A stretch of 64,000 nt of DNA from Ruegeria sp. PrR005 (GTDB taxonomy: Bacteria; Pseudomonadota; Alphaproteobacteria; Rhodobacterales; Rhodobacteraceae), in NCBI RefSeq assembly GCF_010500245.1, contig NZ_JAAGOX010000014.1, positions 1-64,000 of the forward strand, given 5' to 3'. The position numbers and the translations under genes are program-made. Under the pieces are notes generated by a model. It did not search any database and had not been told where the DNA came from. It was given only the letters and a program-made list of their open reading frames with translations. Below, in pieces: positions 25,786 to 35,597 of this stretch. Position 1 is the first letter of the stretch. Every line of letters begins with the position of its first letter.

Positions 25786-25859
25786 GCGCCTCTATTCGCG
25801 CGACCGGCCGGTGTGGCATGCCGAGTCGCGCGCAAACCGAACCCAAAAAGGAGACGGAA

Positions 25860-26060
25860 ATGCCCAAGATGAAGACCAAGTCGAGCGCCAAGAAGCGCTT
25901 CAAGGTGACCGCAACGGGTAAAGTCATGGCAGGTCAGGCCGGCAAACGCCACGGCATGATCAAGCGCACGACCAAGTTCATCCGCGACGCCCGTGGCACC
26001 ACCACCCTGTCCGCCCCCGACGCCAAGATCGTCAAGGGCTACATGCCCTACGATCGCTAA
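25860..26060 (+). CDS. rpmI: 50S ribosomal protein L35
   Basis: A 66-residue basic protein: [39 protein letters not shown] and a C-terminus [11 protein letters not shown] are diagnostic of bacterial L35. AAAAAGGAGACGGAA precedes the ATG; the longer in-frame reading from 25818 is rejected. It is followed after 15 nt by rplT, the usual pair. infC is not next to it. Confidence 0.97.
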   Translation: MPKMKTKSSAKKRFKVTATGKVMAGQAGKRHGMIKRTTKFIRDARGTTTLSAPDAKIVKGYMPYDR

Positions 26061-26075
26061 GAGGAGATTTGAGAG

Positions 26076-26441
26076 ATGTCCCGCGTTAAAGGTGGAACCG
26101 TAACCCACGCCCGTCACAAGAAAGTCCTCAAGGCCGCCAAAGGTTACTATGGCCGCCGCAAGAGCTCGTTCAAGGTGGCGACCCAGGCCGTTGACAAGGC
26201 CAACCAGTATGCAACCCGCGACCGCAAGGCCCGCAAGCGGAACTTCCGCGCGCTGTGGATCCAGCGGATCAACGCCGCCGTGCGCAGCCATGACGAAGCG
26301 CTGACCTACAGCCGCTTCATCAATGGCCTGAACCTGGCTGGCATCGAAGTAGACCGCAAGGTCCTGGCCGACCTGGCCGTGCACGAGCCCGAAGCCTTCG
26401 GCGCCATCGTCGCCCAGGCCCAGGCCGCCCTGGCCGCCTGA
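26076..26441 (+). CDS. rplT: 50S ribosomal protein L20
   Basis: A 121-residue basic protein: [40 protein letters not shown] and [21 protein letters not shown], as in all bacterial L20. GAGGAG precedes the ATG. It binds 23S rRNA early in 50S assembly. Cotranscribed with rpmI; a strong terminator follows at 26473. Confidence 0.98.
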   Translation: MSRVKGGTVTHARHKKVLKAAKGYYGRRKSSFKVATQAVDKANQYATRDRKARKRNFRALWIQRINAAVRSHDEALTYSRFINGLNLAGIEVDRKVLADLAVHEPEAFGAIVAQAQAALAA

Positions 26442-26472
26442 TACCTCGCATCAGACGAGAGACAGTGAAGGA

Positions 26473-26498
26473 AAGGCCGCCCCTCGGGGCGGTCTTTT
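26473..26498 (+). terminator. Intrinsic terminator of rpmI-rplT
   Basis: AAGGCCGCCCC and GGGGCGGTCTT form a near-perfect stem with a tiny TC loop, followed by TTTT. It begins about 30 nt past the rplT stop. Confidence 0.85.
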
Positions 26499-26573
26499 CG
26501 TTTTCGGAGAAGGGTGGCTCATCTCGGCGGCCGCCTGGTTCCGGCCTTCAAGGCGCGAAAGCGAAGGTATGCC

Positions 26574-27749
26574 TCAAGAGGCGTTTTCCCGAAGGCCGAA
26601 GATCTCGACCGTATCCTTCAGTCCGCGTACCGCATGCCGACCCCGCGAAACGAACAGGTCGCTTGCATGCCGCGCCACCGACGCCGTGGCCAGAACCGGG
26701 GCGTCGACGGCCTTGGTCAGCCCCTCGACCCGGCTGGCGACATTGACCGCGCCGCCAAGCACGGTGAAATCCAGCCTGCCCTGGCTGCCGATATTGCCAT
26801 AACTGACCTGACCGGCATTCAGACCGATGCCGACCTCCAGCGCCCCCTTGCCCTCGGCGGCGCGCCGCCCGTTCAACACAGCGAGCCCGGCAAGCACAGC
26901 CTGCGCTGCCAGAGCGGATTGGCGGCATCGCTCGGCCGTTTCCGCAGAGCCAGAGATCGGGAAGACCGACAGAACACCATCACCCATGAACTTGAGCACA
27001 TCACCGCCGTTTTCCTCAACGGATTGCACGACCACTTCGAAATAGCCGTCCAGCGCGTCGAATACGTCCTGCTCGCTTTGCGTATCGGAAAAGGCCGTGA
27101 ACCCCCGTAGATCGGAAAACATGATGACGGCCTCAAGCGTGCTGCGTTCACTGCGCTTGATGGCGCCGTTCCAGACCGCCTTGGAGGGGCCATCGCCCAG
27201 ATATGTGCGCAACAGGCTCTGGGTGGACTTGCGCATGGTGATCGGCTCCAGCGCCGAGGACAGTCCTGGCTTTACCGCTTCGATCAGGGCCAGATGCTCG
27301 GGTGAAAACCCATCCTCGACCCGCGTCGCAAAGGTGCAGCCGTGCTGCGAACCGTCTCCATAGTCGAGCAAGGTCGCATAGTAGTCCGTCCCGCCCTCGG
27401 CTGCGAACTCCAGGTACGAGACATGGTCGCGCGACGGGTCCAGGTCGCGCAGGCTTTTGTGCAGGGGGCGCTGGTTTTCCAGAATGTATTCAAACGCGCT
27501 GCCGATATACCCGTCGGTCAGCATCCGCGCATGTGTCACATCATAGACCTCTGTCCCGTCCGGCGTCCAAACCACGCCCCAGGCGATCAGCAAGGGATTG
27601 GCAAAGCGTTGGCCTATGTTCACGCGCCAGAGCGGGACACCGGCAGTGACCAGCGTCGCGCAGAAATGCGAGACAATTCCGACCGGATCACCCGACCGGC
27701 GCCCGGTCGTCATCATCCAATTGTTGAGTGCGGCAGCCGCTTCCATCAT
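26574..27749 (-). CDS. Class III adenylate/guanylate cyclase with N-terminal sensory region
   Basis: A 391-residue soluble protein. Residues about 1-195 form a helical-plus-sheet region without a known sensor motif. Residues about 205-385 are the cyclase domain: metal Asp in VIMFSDLRGFTAFSD, second Asp in LKFMGDGVLSVFP, and GGAVNVASRVEGL with Asn and Arg. No membrane segment. ATG at 27749 (a second ATG follows at once) has only a weak ribosome site. It converges on rplT. This is the third class III cyclase in 64 kb and has a different layout from those at 3148 and 18335. Confidence 0.85.
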   Translation of the reverse strand: MMEAAAALNNWMMTTGRRSGDPVGIVSHFCATLVTAGVPLWRVNIGQRFANPLLIAWGVVWTPDGTEVYDVTHARMLTDGYIGSAFEYILENQRPLHKSLRDLDPSRDHVSYLEFAAEGGTDYYATLLDYGDGSQHGCTFATRVEDGFSPEHLALIEAVKPGLSSALEPITMRKSTQSLLRTYLGDGPSKAVWNGAIKRSERSTLEAVIMFSDLRGFTAFSDTQSEQDVFDALDGYFEVVVQSVEENGGDVLKFMGDGVLSVFPISGSAETAERCRQSALAAQAVLAGLAVLNGRRAAEGKGALEVGIGLNAGQVSYGNIGSQGRLDFTVLGGAVNVASRVEGLTKAVDAPVLATASVARHASDLFVSRGRHAVRGLKDTVEIFGLRENAS

Positions 27750-27864
27750 CTCTGACTATCTCACGGCGAGATTGAAGCAAAGCCTCATCGGCGCGGCACA
27801 GTATGACGTCGACATCAGGCTCGCGGATGTCGTAACCCGTGTTGCCCCGCTGGCCGCGCGCCTC

Positions 27865-28467
27865 TCACCACATCCGCGGCTTGGCATATTCGGCATAGCC
27901 CGCGTCATACTCCTCGGCGGCGAAACCGGCGTCCTGTTCGCGCAGGAACTGGCCCGCCGTCGGCACCAGCCCGCTCTCGTCGCCGCGCGTCCATAGGCCC
28001 GAGCGCATCAGCGCCTTTGCGCATTGGAAGTAAAGCTCTCCCACCGTGACCACGATGACCGTCGCGGGTTGGCGCCCCTTGCGTTCGAAACTGGCGCGGG
28101 CCTGGGTGTCGGCGGTCAGAAAAGCGGTGCCGTTCACCCGCACCACGTTCTGGCAGCCGGGCACCATGAACATCAGGCTGACCCGGTTGTCGCGCAAGAT
28201 GTTGCGCAGGCTGTCGATCCGGTTGTTGCCGCGCCAGTCAGGCAGCCACAGGGTGCTGTCATCGACGATGCGCACCACAGGGCCGTCATCGCCGCGCGGG
28301 CTGGCATCGGTGCCTTCGGGGCCGACCGTCGACACCACGCAGAACCGCGATGCCTCGATCCATTGTCGATAGAGCGGGCTTAGCCGGGTGCGAACCTTGG
28401 TCAACGAGGCGGGCACCGCCGCGTCATAAAGGGTTTGAAGCTCGGTCATCTCGGTGATGGGGCGCAT
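27865..28467 (-). CDS. Pyridoxamine 5'-phosphate oxidase family protein (MSMEG_1061-like FMN-binding)
   Basis: A 200-residue split-barrel flavin-binding protein: FCVVSTVGPEGTDASPRGDD, LWLPDWRGNNRIDSLRNIL and VSLMFMVPGCQNVVRVNGTA are typical of the PNPOx-like group. AGGAG with a 6-nt gap selects ATG at 28467 over the upstream in-frame ATGs at 28473 and 28485. It is divergent from an AraC regulator, about 70 nt apart, which may control it. A vitamin B6 role is not implied; such proteins are often FMN- or F420-type reductases. Confidence 0.8.
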   Translation of the reverse strand: MRPITEMTELQTLYDAAVPASLTKVRTRLSPLYRQWIEASRFCVVSTVGPEGTDASPRGDDGPVVRIVDDSTLWLPDWRGNNRIDSLRNILRDNRVSLMFMVPGCQNVVRVNGTAFLTADTQARASFERKGRQPATVIVVTVGELYFQCAKALMRSGLWTRGDESGLVPTAGQFLREQDAGFAAEEYDAGYAEYAKPRMW

Positions 28468-28538
28468 CGGCATCTCCTGTTGCATCTGCCCCTGTGATAT
28501 CTTGTCCTTTTCAAGGAATGAGGTCAAAACCTTTGCAA

Positions 28539-29306
28539 ATGGGCCAAACTGACAACCAGATCCAACTTCGGGACTCCTCGGCGGATCGCGTGCAATCCCT
28601 GCCGCACGAAGTGGTCGGTTATGCGCGCGACTATCCTGTCGGCTATGTCTCTACCTGGCACCGGCACCCCCGGCATCAGTTGCTTTACGCGATCTCGGGC
28701 CTGATGATGGCCGAGACCGAGGCGAACTCCTATGCTATCCCGCCCGGTTATGGGCTGATCGTTCCGGCAGAACAGCCGCACGAGACCCGCATGGTTGGGG
28801 CGGTGCTTCTGCAATCGCTCTATGTCCGTGCGGATCTGCCGGGGGCAGAGGCGCTGGCCCGATGCCGACTGGTCACGGTCTCGCCGCTGCTGGCGCAGCT
28901 GATCGCCGCGCTCTGCGGGATGGGTAATCCCTGGCCGATGCCGCCCCGCGCCCTGCATCTGAGCCAGCTCATCCTGATCGAGCTGCTGGCCGCCCCGGTC
29001 TCGCCCCTGGCGCTGCCTTACCCTGCGAATCCGCGTCTGCGCCGGGTTTGCGACGCGCTGATCGCCACGCCCGCCAGCCCGCGCAGCCTGGATGACTGGG
29101 CCACCGAAGCGGGGATGAGCCGCCGCACCTTCAGCCGCCATTTCCAGATGGAAACCGGCGTGAGTTTCGGCAAATGGGCACAGCGGCTGCGCTGTCAGGC
29201 GGCGTTGCGCGGTCTGGCCCAGGGCAGGCCCGCCGCCCGCGTCGCCCGCGACCTGGGCTATGCGAATGCCTATACCATGGCGGCGATGATGCGGCGCATC
29301 ACCTAA
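28539..29306 (+). CDS. AraC family transcriptional regulator
   Basis: A 255-residue regulator. The N-terminal part is a cupin (YVSTWHRHPRHQLLYAISG, IPPGYGLIVPAEQPHETRM); the C-terminus (about 165-255) is the AraC double helix-turn-helix: SLDDWATEAGMSRRTFSRHF and ARVARDLGYANAYTMAAMMR. ATG at 28539 and at 28518 are both possible; neither has an ideal ribosome site. It is divergent from the PNPOx-like gene and probably regulates it. Confidence 0.85.
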   Translation: MGQTDNQIQLRDSSADRVQSLPHEVVGYARDYPVGYVSTWHRHPRHQLLYAISGLMMAETEANSYAIPPGYGLIVPAEQPHETRMVGAVLLQSLYVRADLPGAEALARCRLVTVSPLLAQLIAALCGMGNPWPMPPRALHLSQLILIELLAAPVSPLALPYPANPRLRRVCDALIATPASPRSLDDWATEAGMSRRTFSRHFQMETGVSFGKWAQRLRCQAALRGLAQGRPAARVARDLGYANAYTMAAMMRRIT

Positions 29307-29354
29307 CTGGCCGCGTTATCCCGGTAACAGCGGGGCCAAACCACCCGGCCCGTC

Positions 29355-29383
29355 TTGCAATCGCGCCCATTGGCCGATAGCAG
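29355..29383 (+). promoter_or_regulatory. Possible sigma-70 promoter for pheS
   Basis: TTGCAA (29355-29360), a 17-nt spacer, and TAGCAG (29378-29383), 27 nt before the pheS ATG. The -35 keeps TTG; the -10 is weak. Between it and the start is CCGGAGCAATTTCAGG, which resembles the tail of the dispersed repeat at 9531. Confidence 0.35.
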
Positions 29384-29410
29384 GTTCCGGAGCAATTTCA
29401 GGGGACCGTC

Positions 29411-30484
29411 ATGGACGATCTTAAAGCCAAATATCTGGGCCAGATCGCAGAGGCCGCCGACGAGGCCGCGATCGAGGCGATCCGTGTCGCCGCCGTGGGC
29501 AAGAAGGGCGAGATCGCCCTGATGATGCGCGAACTGGGCAAGATGACACCCGAGGAACGCCAGACCGCCGGTCCGGCGCTGAACGCGCTCAAGGATGAGA
29601 TCAACAGCGCGCTGGCCGCCAAGAAGGCGGCGCTGGCCGATGCCGCGCTCGACGAGCGTTTGCGCAGCGAATGGCTCGACGTGACGCTGCCCACCCGGCC
29701 GCGCCGTCAGGGCACGCTGCACCCGATCAGCCAGGCCAGCGAGGAACTGACCGCGATCTTTGCCGAGATGGGTTTCGCCGTCGCCGAAGGGCCCCGGATC
29801 GAGACCGACTGGTACAATTTCGACGCGCTCAACATCCCCGGCCACCATCCGGCGCGGGCCGAGATGGACACGTTCTATATGGCGCGGGCCGAGGGCGACA
29901 ACCGCCCGCCGCATGTGCTGCGCACCCATACCTCGCCGGTGCAGATCCGCTCGATGGAGTTGCAGGGCGCGCCCATTCGCGTAATCTGTCCGGGCGGCGT
30001 GTACCGCGCCGACTATGACCAGACCCACACCCCGATGTTCCACCAGGTCGAGGGGCTGGCGATCGACAAGGGCATCTCGATGGCGAACCTGAAATGGACG
30101 CTCGAGGAGTTCGTCAAGGCGTTCTTCGAGGTGGATGATGTCGAACTGCGGTTTCGCGCCTCGCATTTCCCCTTCACCGAACCCTCGGCCGAGGTCGATA
30201 TCCGCTGTTCCTGGGAAGGCGGCCAGTTGAAGATCGGCGAAGGCGATGATTGGCTGGAGATTTTGGGGTCCGGCATGGTGCACCCCAAGGTAATCGCTGC
30301 CGGCGGCATCGACCCGGATGTGTACCAGGGCTTTGCATTCGGCATCGGCATCGACCGTCTGGCGATGCTGAAATACGGCATCCCCGACCTGCGCGCCTTC
30401 TTCGATTCTGACCTGCGCTGGCTGCGCCACTACGGCTTTGCCGCGCTGGACATGCCGAACCTGCATGGCGGTTTGAGCAGGTAA
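29411..30484 (+). CDS. pheS: Phenylalanine--tRNA ligase alpha subunit
   Basis: A 357-residue class II synthetase subunit. The N-terminal coiled coil (about 1-95) is followed by [39 protein letters not shown] (motif 2 region), [33 protein letters not shown] and the motif 3 region [20 protein letters not shown]. With PheT it charges tRNA-Phe. Followed by pheT after a 76-nt gap. Confidence 0.98.
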   Translation: MDDLKAKYLGQIAEAADEAAIEAIRVAAVGKKGEIALMMRELGKMTPEERQTAGPALNALKDEINSALAAKKAALADAALDERLRSEWLDVTLPTRPRRQGTLHPISQASEELTAIFAEMGFAVAEGPRIETDWYNFDALNIPGHHPARAEMDTFYMARAEGDNRPPHVLRTHTSPVQIRSMELQGAPIRVICPGGVYRADYDQTHTPMFHQVEGLAIDKGISMANLKWTLEEFVKAFFEVDDVELRFRASHFPFTEPSAEVDIRCSWEGGQLKIGEGDDWLEILGSGMVHPKVIAAGGIDPDVYQGFAFGIGIDRLAMLKYGIPDLRAFFDSDLRWLRHYGFAALDMPNLHGGLSR

Positions 30485-30560
30485 CACCGGACTTGGCCGG
30501 TCTGCGCGATGCAGGCCGGACTTCACAGACTTGCTGCATTTGCCCGACGAGGGAAGAACA

Positions 30561-32957
30561 ATGAAATTCACACTCTCCTGGCTGAAAGACCACCTCGACA
30601 CCACCGCCAGCGTGGACGAGATCGCCGAGGCGCTGACCGATCTTGGGCTCGAGGTCGAAGGCATCGAAAACCCCGCCGCGCGGCTGGCCGGATTCACCCT
30701 GGCCCATGTCAAATCGGCCCAGCAACACCCCGATGCCGACCGTCTGCGCGTCTGCGTGGTGGAAACCAACGAGGGCGAGAAACAGATTGTCTGCGGCGCC
30801 CCCAACGCGCGCGAAGGCATCACCGTGGTGCTGGCGAAACCGGGCGACTATGTGCCCGGCATCGACGTGACCCTCTCGGTCGGCAACATCCGGGGCGTCG
30901 AAAGCCACGGCATGATGTGTTCCGAGCGCGAACTGGAACTTTCCGAAGAACATGACGGCATCATCGAGCTGCCCTCGGGCGAGGTGGGCGAGCTGTTCAT
31001 CGACTGGCTGGCCGAGAATGACCCGGCCAAGGTCGACCCGGTGATCGAGATCGCGATCACCCCCAACCGCCCCGATGCGTTGGGCGTGGCGGGCATCGCC
31101 CGCGACCTGGCCGCGCGCGGCCTTGGCACGCTGAAAACCCGCGCCTATGCGCCGGTGCCGGGCGATTTCGACTGCCCGATCAAGGTCACCATCGACGAGG
31201 ATACAAGCGACGGCTGCCCGCTGTTCACCGGCCGGCTGATCCGCGACGTGCGCAACGGCCCCAGCCCGCAATGGTTGCAGGACCAGCTGCGCGCCATCGG
31301 CCTGCGCCCGATCTCGGCGCTGGTCGATATCACCAACTACATGACCTATGACCACAACCGCCCGCTGCACGTCTTTGACGCCGACAAGGTCAAGGGCAAC
31401 CTGCGCATCCACCGCGCGGCGGGGGGCGAGACGCTCAAGGCGCTGGACGAGAAGGAATACACCTTCCAGCCCGGCATGATGGTGATCTCGGACGACGAAG
31501 GGGCCGAGAGCATCGCCGGTATCATGGGCGGCGAGGCCACCGGCTGCACCGAGGAGACGGTGAACGTCTTCCTCGAAAGCGCCTATTGGGACAATGTGCA
31601 GATCGCGCTGGCGGGCCGGGCGCTGAAAATCAACTCGGACGCGCGCTATCGTTTCGAGCGCGGGGTCGATCCGGCCTATACGCTCGAAGGGCTGGAACAC
31701 GCGACCCAGATGATCCTCGATATCTGCGGTGGCGAGGCATCCAATGTGGTGATCGCGGGTGCAGAGCCCGATCATTCCCGCGCCTACAAGCTGGACGCCG
31801 AGCGGGTGCGGTCGCTGGTCGGCATGGACATCCCCGAAAGCGAGCAGCGCCAGACGTTGACGCGCCTCGGCTTCCGGCTCGAAGGCAACATGGCGCATGT
31901 GCCCAGCTGGCGCCCCGATGTGCAGGGCGAGGCCGATCTGGTCGAGGAAGTGGCCCGTATCGCGTCGCTGACCAAGCTGGTGGGCAAGCCGCTGCCGCGT
32001 CTGACCTCTGGCGTGCCGAAACCGGTGATGACCCCGCAACAACGCCGCCTGTCGATGGCGCGCCGCACGGCGGCCTCGCTGGGTTACAACGAATGCGTCA
32101 GCTACACCTTCATCGACCAGGCCTCGGCGGCGCTGTTCGGTGGCGGCACCGAGGCCACCATGCTGGAAAACCCGATCTCGTCGGAAATGAGCCACATGCG
32201 CCCCGACCTGTTGCCGGGTCTGCTGGCTGCCGCCGCCCGCAACCAGGCGCGCGGTTTCGCCGATCTGGCCCTGTTCGAGGCGGGTCCTGTGTTCCATGGC
32301 GGCGAGCCGGGTGAGCAGCGGGCGCAGATCGCGGGCCTCTTGGTCGGCCGTACCGGGCCAAAGGACGTGCACGGTGCCGCGCGCGCCTTCGATGTCTATG
32401 ACGCCAAGGCCGATGCCGAGGCGGTGCTGGCCGCGATGGGCGCGCCCGCCAAGGTGCAGATCCTGCGCGGGGCCGAGGGCTGGTGGCATCCGGGTCGCCA
32501 TGGCCGCATCTGCCTGGGCCCGAAAAAGGTGCTGGGCATCTTTGGCGAGCTGCACCCGCGCGTGTTGCAGGCAATGGATGTCAAGGGACCGGCGGTGGCT
32601 TTTGTCCTCTGGCCCGAAGAGGTACCGCTGCCCCGCAAATCGGGCACCACGCGCGAGGCGCTGGCGCTGCGCGACCTGCAAGCGGTCGAGCGTGACTTTG
32701 CCTTTGTGGTCGATGCGGGTGTCGAGGCGCTGACGCTTGTCAATGCCGCCGCCGGTGCCGACAAGGCCCTGATCGAGGATGTGCGCGTCTTTGACGAGTT
32801 CATCGGCGGTTCGCTGGGCGAGGGCAAGAAGTCGCTGGCCATCACCGTGCGCCTGCAACCGACCGAGACCACGCTCAAGGAAAAGGACATCGAGGCCGTC
32901 AGCGCCAAGATCGTCGAGAAGGTCGCCAAGGCCACCGGCGGCATCCTGCGCGGCTGA
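30561..32957 (+). CDS. pheT: Phenylalanine--tRNA ligase beta subunit
   Basis: A 798-residue subunit, length as usual. MKFTLSWLKDHLDTTASVDE starts the B1 domain, with the tRNA-binding domain ESHGMMCSERELELS, B3/B4 editing region SALVDITNYMTYDHNRPLHV, B5, and the C-terminal ferredoxin-fold anticodon-binding domain ending TLKEKDIEAVSAKIVEKV. ATG 30561 follows GGGAAGAAC; the upstream in-frame codon at 30531 is rejected. The GNAT gene begins 2 nt after the stop. Confidence 0.98.
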   Translation: MKFTLSWLKDHLDTTASVDEIAEALTDLGLEVEGIENPAARLAGFTLAHVKSAQQHPDADRLRVCVVETNEGEKQIVCGAPNAREGITVVLAKPGDYVPGIDVTLSVGNIRGVESHGMMCSERELELSEEHDGIIELPSGEVGELFIDWLAENDPAKVDPVIEIAITPNRPDALGVAGIARDLAARGLGTLKTRAYAPVPGDFDCPIKVTIDEDTSDGCPLFTGRLIRDVRNGPSPQWLQDQLRAIGLRPISALVDITNYMTYDHNRPLHVFDADKVKGNLRIHRAAGGETLKALDEKEYTFQPGMMVISDDEGAESIAGIMGGEATGCTEETVNVFLESAYWDNVQIALAGRALKINSDARYRFERGVDPAYTLEGLEHATQMILDICGGEASNVVIAGAEPDHSRAYKLDAERVRSLVGMDIPESEQRQTLTRLGFRLEGNMAHVPSWRPDVQGEADLVEEVARIASLTKLVGKPLPRLTSGVPKPVMTPQQRRLSMARRTAASLGYNECVSYTFIDQASAALFGGGTEATMLENPISSEMSHMRPDLLPGLLAAAARNQARGFADLALFEAGPVFHGGEPGEQRAQIAGLLVGRTGPKDVHGAARAFDVYDAKADAEAVLAAMGAPAKVQILRGAEGWWHPGRHGRICLGPKKVLGIFGELHPRVLQAMDVKGPAVAFVLWPEEVPLPRKSGTTREALALRDLQAVERDFAFVVDAGVEALTLVNAAAGADKALIEDVRVFDEFIGGSLGEGKKSLAITVRLQPTETTLKEKDIEAVSAKIVEKVAKATGGILRG

Positions 32958-32959
32958 CC

Positions 32960-33400
32960 GTGACCGGACTGCCAACCCCGACCAGAGCCGCTCCGGATGA
33001 CGAGGCGGCTTTGATCTTTTTGATCGAGGCCGCCTACAGGCGCTATGCGCAACAGGGATTGGTATTGCCGGACATGACATCCGGTCTGGATGCGGAAATC
33101 GCCGCGGGGCGGATCTGGGTCACGCGCGGGCAGGGTGGTCTGACCGGTTTTCTGAACCTTTCAACAGCGGCGCCGTCAGCGCATCTGATCAATGTCGGCG
33201 TTGACCCCGCCATGCGTGGAACCGGGCTTGGCGGGACGCTGATCCGGTTTGCCATCGAAACGGCACGACGGGCGGGCTGCAATCGCTTGTGCTTGGCCAC
33301 CCATCCGGCCATGTCGGGTAACCTGGCGATGTACCGGTACTTGGGGTGGCAGGTCAGTTCGACCTCGCAGTCTAAAGTGACCCTGGAGCTTTTGCTCTAA
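32960..33400 (+). CDS. GNAT family N-acetyltransferase
   Basis: A 146-residue GNAT protein: LINVGVDPAMRGTGLGGTLI carries the acetyl-CoA motif A, with RAGCNRLCLATHPAMSGNLA and MYRYLGWQVSSTSQ in motif B. It starts with GTG two bases after the pheT stop and is likely co-translated. The next ATG is deep in the protein. Its end overlaps the convergent LysR gene by 4 nt. The substrate is unknown. Confidence 0.8.
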   Translation: MTGLPTPTRAAPDDEAALIFLIEAAYRRYAQQGLVLPDMTSGLDAEIAAGRIWVTRGQGGLTGFLNLSTAAPSAHLINVGVDPAMRGTGLGGTLIRFAIETARRAGCNRLCLATHPAMSGNLAMYRYLGWQVSSTSQSKVTLELLL

Positions 33401-34293
33401 CCCTTGCCGGACTCGGACAGGTATTCCGCCAATATGTCGAACACCAGCCGGATGCGCCGGCTGGTGTGTACCTCGCGATGCGCGGTCAGCCAGACCGGGA
33501 ATACCAGCGGGTCCATCTCTGGTAACACCCGCTCCACGTCTTCGGTCAACGCGGCCACATCATCGCCCATCGGTGCGATGCCGAAACCCTGCCGCACGTA
33601 ATCCCAGGCCACCACCCCGCTTTGCGAGCCAAGGCGGAAGTTCGCGCGCGTCAGCGGCAGGCCAATCGGCGTCAAATGGCCGAGCATCTCGGTGACATCG
33701 CCAAAGGCGATGAAATCATGCGTCGCCAGATCAGCCTTGGTCACTGGCCGCCCGCGCCGGTCGAGATAGCGGGTGGCGGCATAGAAATGCGCCGTTGCCT
33801 CGCGCACCAGCCGGGCGATCAGGTCGGGCTGCTCGGGGCGCACATGGCGGATGGCAATATCCGCCTCGCGCCGCATCAGGTCGCGGATATCGTTGGCCGC
33901 GATCACCTCGATCTCCAGCCGGGGGGCCTGGTCGCGGATGCGGCGCAGTGCCTCGGGCAGAACATAGGATGACATCACGTCGCTGGCAGTGATCCGCACG
34001 CGCCCCTCGATGGATTGCGCCTGGCCCGAGGCTGCCAGCGCCACCCGGTCCGCCGCCGCACCCATGGCGCGCGTATGTTCCAGCAGGTCGGCCCCCGCCT
34101 CGGTCAGCACCAGTGTCCGCCCGATCCGTTCGAACAGCATTACGCCCAGATCCTGCTCCAGCGCGGCCACCTGCCGACTGAGGGTCGGCTGTGTCAGGTC
34201 CAGCCGCCGCGCCGCAGCCGACAGAGACCCCGCCTCGGCGGTTTTCAGAAAGGCGCGGATATGGTTCCAGTCCAGCTTGGTCAGATCGCTCAT
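33397..34293 (-). CDS. LysR family transcriptional regulator
   Basis: A 298-residue regulator. The helix-turn-helix is in LDWNHIRAFLKTAEAGSLSA and ARRLDLTQPTLSRQVAALE; the effector domain begins about residue 90 (VRITASDVMSSYVLPEAL). AGGA lies just before ATG 34293; an upstream ATG at 34311 is less likely. It is divergent from the methyltransferase at 34378 with 84 nt between, so that gene and its followers are candidate targets. Confidence 0.88.
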   Translation of the reverse strand: MSDLTKLDWNHIRAFLKTAEAGSLSAAARRLDLTQPTLSRQVAALEQDLGVMLFERIGRTLVLTEAGADLLEHTRAMGAAADRVALAASGQAQSIEGRVRITASDVMSSYVLPEALRRIRDQAPRLEIEVIAANDIRDLMRREADIAIRHVRPEQPDLIARLVREATAHFYAATRYLDRRGRPVTKADLATHDFIAFGDVTEMLGHLTPIGLPLTRANFRLGSQSGVVAWDYVRQGFGIAPMGDDVAALTEDVERVLPEMDPLVFPVWLTAHREVHTSRRIRLVFDILAEYLSESGKG

Positions 34294-34377
34294 GCATTCC
34301 TGTATAAGCAAACTGCGTATTTCGGCAATTTCTAATGGCTCTGCGCATATCTATTCTGCCGGCAAAAGGAGACACCC

Positions 34378-35010
34378 ATGGTTGACAGCGTCACATTCTG
34401 GAACCGGATCGCCGAGAAATACGCCCGCACCCCGATCGCGGACATGGCATCTTATGACTATACGATCGAACGCACCGCGGCCCACCTGAACCCGGGCGAC
34501 CGGGTTCTGGAACTGGGCTGCGGCACCGGCACCACCGCCTTGCGGCTGGCCCCGAACGTGGCCGAGATCGTTGCCAGTGACAGCGCCCCGGCCATGCTGG
34601 CGGTCGGGCGGCACAAGGCGGCGGAACAAGGCGTGACCAACATGTACCTTGTCGAGGCGGCGGCAGAGAATCCACCCGAGGGTCCGTTCGATGCAGTACT
34701 CGCCTTCAACCTGCTGCATCTGGTCGACGATCTGGATGCAAGCCTTGCCGCGATCCGCGACCGGCTGATACCCGGCGGGCTCTTCATCTCGAAAACCTTC
34801 TGTGTCGGAACCGGTCGAAACAGTTTCAAGCTCTACGCGATCCGTCTGGCCCTGCCGGTGATGCAACTCTTGGGCAAGGCGCCGCCCGTGCGCTTTCTGA
34901 CCGAGGAACAGTTGGACCGGGCCGTGATCCGCGCCGGGTTCGACCTGATCGAACAGGACAGTTTCCCGGCCAAGGACCCGCGCCGCTTCCTTGTCGCCCG
35001 TCGCCGCTGA
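34378..35010 (+). CDS. Class I SAM-dependent methyltransferase
   Basis: A 210-residue methyltransferase of type 11. Motif I is VLELGCGTGTTALRLA at about 42-57, followed by IVASDSAPAMLA (acidic residue that holds the ribose), FDAVLAFNLLHLVDD and LIPGGLFISKTF. AAAAGGAGACACCC precedes the ATG. It is divergent from the LysR gene. The substrate is unknown. Confidence 0.85.
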   Translation: MVDSVTFWNRIAEKYARTPIADMASYDYTIERTAAHLNPGDRVLELGCGTGTTALRLAPNVAEIVASDSAPAMLAVGRHKAAEQGVTNMYLVEAAAENPPEGPFDAVLAFNLLHLVDDLDASLAAIRDRLIPGGLFISKTFCVGTGRNSFKLYAIRLALPVMQLLGKAPPVRFLTEEQLDRAVIRAGFDLIEQDSFPAKDPRRFLVARRR

Positions 35011-35074
35011 CCGGCCGGGGTTGCCCCCGCCAGCCCCTGACCCTAGGGTCGGGGCCAGCGGAAAGGAGGCCCTG

Positions 35075-35524
35075 ATGACCCTCAAAATCTACCTCTCGGG
35101 CGAGATTCACACCGACTGGCGCGAACAGATCGTGGCGGGTGCCAAGGGGCTGGATGTCAGCTTTGCCAGCCCGGTCACCGACCATGCCGCAAGCGACGAT
35201 TGCGGTGTGGCGATCCTGGGTGCCGAACCCAATAAGTACTGGCACGATCACAAGGGCGCCATGGTCAACGCCATCCGCACCCGCAAGAGCATATCCGAGG
35301 CGGATGTGGTCGTGGTCCGCTTTGGCGACAAGTACAAGCAGTGGAACGCCGCTTTTGACGCGGGCTATGCCGCCGCGCTGGGCAAGTCGATCATCGTGCT
35401 CAGCCCGCCCGAACACCAGCACGCGCTGAAAGAGGTGCACGCTGCTGCGCTCGCCGTCACCGAGACGCCCGCGCAGGTGGTCGCCGTCTTGCGGTATGTG
35501 CTGACCGGGACCTTGCCCGCCTGA
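35075..35524 (+). CDS. YtoQ family protein
   Basis: A 149-residue protein: MTLKIYLSGEIHTDWREQIV, SFASPVTDHAASDDCGVAIL, EPNKYWHDHKGAMVNAIRT and ADVVVVRFGDKYKQWNAAFD are conserved in YtoQ proteins, which have a nucleoside 2-deoxyribosyltransferase-like appearance but no proven activity. AAAGGAGG precedes the ATG; the longer in-frame reading from 34991 is rejected. Confidence 0.8.
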   Translation: MTLKIYLSGEIHTDWREQIVAGAKGLDVSFASPVTDHAASDDCGVAILGAEPNKYWHDHKGAMVNAIRTRKSISEADVVVVRFGDKYKQWNAAFDAGYAAALGKSIIVLSPPEHQHALKEVHAAALAVTETPAQVVAVLRYVLTGTLPA

Positions 35525-35597
35525 CCCTCACGCGATTTTCGTTGACGGACAACGGATTATACTGATGCTGGTTGCATTTGCTGTCGGAGGGGGAACG

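Noticed and set aside
30174-33080. A 968-codon open frame on the minus strand across pheS-pheT
   Set aside because: It is a high-GC shadow of pheS and pheT, has no recognisable domain, and the plus-strand proteins are certain.
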